DNA of 8,665 nt from Chitinophagaceae bacterium (GTDB taxonomy: Bacteria; Bacteroidota; Bacteroidia; Chitinophagales; Chitinophagaceae): positions 1 to 8,665 of the forward strand of contig JAJTCI010000081.1 in NCBI GenBank assembly GCA_021323155.1, in the 5' to 3' direction. Positions 6,150-8,665 of this stretch are shown here, piece after piece. The translations under genes were made by a program, and so were the position numbers. The first letter of the stretch is position 1. Every line of letters begins with the position of its first letter. The notes beneath the pieces are model-generated. The model did not search any database and was not told the origin of the DNA. It saw only the letters and a program-made list of their open reading frames with translations.

Positions 6150-7670
6150 AAGCAGGCGCAGTGCGTGTTCGATCCTTTGCTGTGTTTCGCTTTTCCCGAT
6201 GACCTCCGCAATATCAAATACACCTGGTCCGAATTTACCACCCACCAGCATGATGCGCAGTGGCAGCATCAGCTCGCCTACTTTTATGTTTTTAGACGAC
6301 GCCCGCTCCTTGAATGAAGCCTCAAGTGTCACAGCATTCCATTCGACTTTATCAAATGAACTGGCCCACTCCCGGAAGAAAGCTGTCTTCTCTTCGTTCC
6401 ATTTTCCTTTGATTGAATCCACATCGATCGTCTTGGGCGCCTCGAAGAAGAACTTAGCCTGCTCATAAAAATCCGTGAGCAGTGAGCAACGGTCTTTCAC
6501 CAGCTCAAGCACGCGCTTCAGTTTAGCATCGCCACTAATATCAATTCCGCGCTTCGCGAAATCATCCTTCACTGCCAACTGCCATCTGTCAACTGCCAAC
6601 TTCTTAATCCATTCATGGTTGTACCACTTCGCTTTCTCATAATCGAACTTAGCACCGGATTTATGAACTCTTTCAAGCGAAAATTTTTCAACCAGTTCAT
6701 CGATCGTGAAGATCTCCTGTTCAGTCCCGTCATTCCAACCCATCATTGCCAGCATGTTGACGAATGCCTGGGGCAAAAAACCCGTTTCCTTAAAACCGGT
6801 AGCCTTATCGCCCGTACGGGGATCTGTCCAGTCCATCGCGAAAACGGGAAAGCCTAACCGGTCACCATCCCGTTTGCTAAGTTTCCCATTGCCATCAGGT
6901 TTCAATATCAGGGGTAGGTGCGCCCATTGCGGCATCTGTTCCAGGCCAAATAAATATTTCCAGAGCAGGATATGTACAGGAGCGCTCGGTAACCATTCCT
7001 CCCCGCGGAACGCGTGGCTGATCTGCATCAGGTGATCGTCAACAACAACGGCGAGGTGATAGGTCGGCATCCCGTCGGCCTTCAGCAACACTTTATCATC
7101 CACCAGCGCCGAGCTGAAGCTCACTTCACCGCGTATCATATCGGTGAATTTGATTTCTTCATTAATGGGCATCTTGATGCGTACCACGTAAGGCGCACCG
7201 GCACTCACCAGTCGTTGCACCTCCTCCTCCCCCAGCGTAAGAGAATTGCGCATACGCTCCCTGATCTCGTAATTGTATTGGGGTGATGGATTGTCGTGCG
7301 TCTTGAATTTCTGCCGCATTTCGTCCAGCTCCTCTGGTGTATCGAAGGCATAATAGGCAAATCCATTCTTCACCAGTTGTTCCGCGTATTTGGCGTAGGT
7401 ATCCTTGCGTTCACTCTGGCGATAGGGTGCAAAATCACCGCCATGCATCACACTTTCGTCGGGCGTGAGGCCACACCAATCCAGGCAATCGAAAATATAT
7501 GCCTCCGCCCCTTCCACGTAACGGCTCTGGTCCGTGTCCTCGATCCGCAAAATGAACGTGCCGCCGTGCTGTTTCGCAAAAAGATAATTGTACAGGACCG
7601 TTCGCACGCCGCCAATGTGAAGTCCCCCTGTCGGGGATGGCGCAAATCGAACCCTTACTTTTTTCGTCAT
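6147..7670 (-). CDS. gltX: Glutamyl-tRNA synthetase (GltX)
   Basis: This class I aminoacyl-tRNA synthetase charges tRNA-Glu with glutamate in the cytoplasm. The 507 residues match the usual length. The HIGH-type signature is HIGG at 18-21 within PSPTGGLHIGG. The LRIEDTDQSR motif is at 41-50, and the KMSKS-type loop is KLSKRDGD at 263-270. The region WTDPRTGDKATGFKETGFLP (281-300) and ERVHKSGAKFDYEKAKW (333-349) are typical of Bacteroidota GltX, and the C-terminal anticodon-binding part ends with the usual arginine-containing helix. ATG at 7668-7670 places HIGG at the normal distance from the N-terminus. A promoter box lies only 4 bases from the ATG. Residues 358-367 (LAVDRWQLAV) are encoded by a heptanucleotide tandem repeat. 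No second gltX copy is in the window. Confidence 0.98.
   Translation of the reverse strand: MTKKVRVRFAPSPTGGLHIGGVRTVLYNYLFAKQHGGTFILRIEDTDQSRYVEGAEAYIFDCLDWCGLTPDESVMHGGDFAPYRQSERKDTYAKYAEQLVKNGFAYYAFDTPEELDEMRQKFKTHDNPSPQYNYEIRERMRNSLTLGEEEVQRLVSAGAPYVVRIKMPINEEIKFTDMIRGEVSFSSALVDDKVLLKADGMPTYHLAVVVDDHLMQISHAFRGEEWLPSAPVHILLWKYLFGLEQMPQWAHLPLILKPDGNGKLSKRDGDRLGFPVFAMDWTDPRTGDKATGFKETGFLPQAFVNMLAMMGWNDGTEQEIFTIDELVEKFSLERVHKSGAKFDYEKAKWYNHEWIKKLAVDRWQLAVKDDFAKRGIDISGDAKLKRVLELVKDRCSLLTDFYEQAKFFFEAPKTIDVDSIKGKWNEEKTAFFREWASSFDKVEWNAVTLEASFKERASSKNIKVGELMLPLRIMLVGGKFGPGVFDIAEVIGKSETQQRIEHALRLL
6571..6598 (+). repeat. Four-unit heptanucleotide tandem repeat inside gltX
   Basis: Reading the plus strand, units at 6571-6577, 6578-6584 and 6592-6598 are all ACTGCCA, and the third unit at 6585-6591 is TCTGTCA (two mismatches). 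The next bases (ACTT) begin a fifth partial copy. A 7-base unit is not a multiple of three, but three units give 21 bases, so the coding frame returns and the protein shows LAV-DRWQ-LAV at residues 358-367 of GltX. Confidence 0.9.
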
Positions 7671-7674
7671 GCTG

Positions 7675-7682
7675 CAAAGATA
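7675..7682 (-). promoter_or_regulatory. Candidate -7 promoter box of gltX
   Basis: On the minus strand TATCTTTG matches the Bacteroidota -7 consensus TAnnTTTG at every fixed base. A T-rich TTTT lies 19 bases upstream (7705-7702) where TTTG would be expected, so the -33 part is weak. Only four bases (CAGC) separate the box from the ATG of gltX. If the start site lies at the usual distance of about four to seven bases after the box, the mRNA has essentially no 5' leader. Confidence 0.6.
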
Positions 7683-7759
7683 ACGGTAGCCAAATCTGTT
7701 AAAAACGATAACAAACAGGGTTTTTTGTGTTGCCAGCGCTATATTTTCATGGCATCATC

Positions 7760-7791
7760 GTTGTGTCACTCACTTCAACGGCATATCTTTA
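7760..7791 (+). promoter_or_regulatory. Candidate Bacteroidota promoter for the ARPP-1-type gene
   Basis: GTTG at 7760-7763 is followed by 20 bases and then TATCTTTA at 7784-7791, differing from TTTG and TAnnTTTG at one base each. The spacing is right. Transcription would begin near 7795, about 17 bases before the proposed TTG start codon. It lies back to back with the gltX promoter in the roughly 140-bp divergent intergenic region. Confidence 0.5.
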
Positions 7792-7811
7792 AGTAACCAA
7801 TCGCGAATCGC

Positions 7812-8665
7812 TTGTACAACAGGCCCGGAAACATAGTCCTGCTCCTGCTTTTGATGCTTGTTTCCAAGTATTCAATATCCCAGCAAAACTTTCCACAGGT
7901 AAAGGTGATGTATGACTCTGCCGAAGCCTGGACATACGAAAACCTCCAGCTGATCCCCGTTCGCTATGTAGGAGACGGCGGAGCAAAAGGATTTCTTCCA
8001 TTCAAAAAGGTCAACTCGCTCCAGAAAGCCATCAAAAACAAAAAGATCCGGATCAACGAGATAAAAGGCAAGGGCAACGCCGAAGTGCGTGTACTTGAAA
8101 TGAGGAACACATCCAAAGAAGCCATCGTATTGCAGTCGGGCGATATTCTCGTCGGGGGCAAACAGGACCGCATTATCGCGCAAACCATGATCATCCCGCC
8201 GGATAAACAAAAGTATTACGTGAACGTGTACTGCGTGGAGAAGAACCGCTGGGACAGGAAGGAAAAACCGTTCTATTATTACCGTGCCGCCGATATGGGA
8301 TTGCGCCGGGTGACCGATGTGCAGCGCAAGCAGAACCACATCTGGGAATCCATCGACAACCAGTTCAAGATGAGCGGCAAAAAATCACCAACCGCCGCAT
8401 ACAAAGACATCCTGCAGGAAAAAAGGTTCCTGGACATGGACTCCGCCTACGTAAAGTTCTTCACGGATAAACTGTCGAAAACTGACAGCACATTCGCAGG
8501 TTTCATCGCCATTACCGGCAACCAGATCATCGGGACGGACCTGTATGCCACGAAAGACATGACCATGGAATCTTTCACCAACAGCCTGCGCAGCTACGCG
8601 GCTACGGCCATCATCGTGGGCGACGAGCCCGAAGTGACGAAAGACAAGGTGCTGGCTTTTATGAC
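7812..8665 (+). CDS. Secreted ARPP-1 (DUF6569) family protein, 3' end beyond window
   Basis: The open frame runs from a stop at 7794-7796 to the right edge without interruption, giving 284 visible residues from TTG 7812. The N-terminus is a signal peptide: a short polar n-region with one Arg, a hydrophobic core IVLLLLLMLV (8-17), and a likely cleavage at SIS/QQ (23/24). Family landmarks follow: LIPVRYVG (47-54), SGDILVGGKQDRIIAQTMIIPP region (109-130), VNVYCVEKNRW (137-147), IWESID (178-182 region) and GFIAITGNQIIGTDLY (230-245). These recall the ARPP-1/DUF6569 domain, described through genome context with ADP-ribosylglycohydrolase and rhodanese-phosphatase genes; its activity is unknown to me. 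No in-frame ATG or GTG precedes the signal peptide; ATG 7854 would remove most of it, so TTG 7812 is preferred. The gene is divergent from gltX with its own promoter candidate. Confidence 0.82.
   Translation, partial: MYNRPGNIVLLLLLMLVSKYSISQQNFPQVKVMYDSAEAWTYENLQLIPVRYVGDGGAKGFLPFKKVNSLQKAIKNKKIRINEIKGKGNAEVRVLEMRNTSKEAIVLQSGDILVGGKQDRIIAQTMIIPPDKQKYYVNVYCVEKNRWDRKEKPFYYYRAADMGLRRVTDVQRKQNHIWESIDNQFKMSGKKSPTAAYKDILQEKRFLDMDSAYVKFFTDKLSKTDSTFAGFIAITGNQIIGTDLYATKDMTMESFTNSLRSYAATAIIVGDEPEVTKDKVLAFM

Noticed and set aside
6010..6468. 152-codon plus-strand frame across the ruvC end and gltX end
   Set aside because: It overlaps two well supported genes in other frames and its sequence is low in hydrophobic core residues, rich in S, P and R.
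7296..7796. 166-codon plus-strand open frame opposite the 5' part of gltX
   Set aside because: It lies almost wholly antisense to a certain gene, has no recognisable motif, and its composition follows from the gltX codon pattern.
7872..8339. 155-codon minus-strand open frame opposite the ARPP-1-type gene
   Set aside because: The plus-strand frame continues unbroken to the edge with a signal peptide and family motifs; the antisense frame shows none.

Overview
The window looks like an ordinary chromosomal segment of a Bacteroidota species, most likely of the Chitinophagaceae. The reasons are the character of the GltX, RuvC and UppP proteins, the absence of Shine-Dalgarno sequences before the genes, and promoter candidates of the Bacteroidota type (TTTG, about 19-20 bp, then TAnnTTTG) instead of the usual -35/-10 pair. 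Coding density is high. I see no mobile element, CRISPR array, tRNA or rRNA.

Layout from left to right. Plus strand: uppP (undecaprenyl-diphosphate phosphatase, 46-918), a small lipoprotein of unknown function (960-1418), and a strong hairpin terminator (1431-1459). Next comes an overlapping pair, an MFS permease of the UMF1/Atg22-like type (1486-2796) and a metallo-beta-lactamase-fold hydrolase (2793-3632). Minus strand: an apparent two-gene operon whose first gene encodes a flippase-like membrane protein (5496 down to 4462), overlapping by 17 bp a secreted DUF3108 protein (4478 down to 3687). Divergent from it, ruvC (5583-6146) runs on the plus strand and ends exactly against the stop codon of gltX (7670 down to 6147). 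Divergent from gltX, a secreted ARPP-1/DUF6569-type protein starts near 7812 on the plus strand and runs off the right edge.

The genes do not form one pathway. Two themes recur: the envelope (lipid-carrier recycling, lipoprotein, permease, flippase-like protein, two secreted proteins) and housekeeping information processing (RuvC, GltX). I did not find a convincing new defence or mobile system. The points worth a second look are finer. The flippase-like gene lacks an ATG, GTG or TTG start covering its first membrane helix and may start at CTG. The gltX promoter box lies so close to the ATG that the mRNA is probably leaderless. A four-unit heptanucleotide tandem repeat sits in frame inside gltX. 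The stop codons of ruvC and gltX abut with no base between them. The ARPP-1 protein appears to use a TTG start to include its signal peptide.
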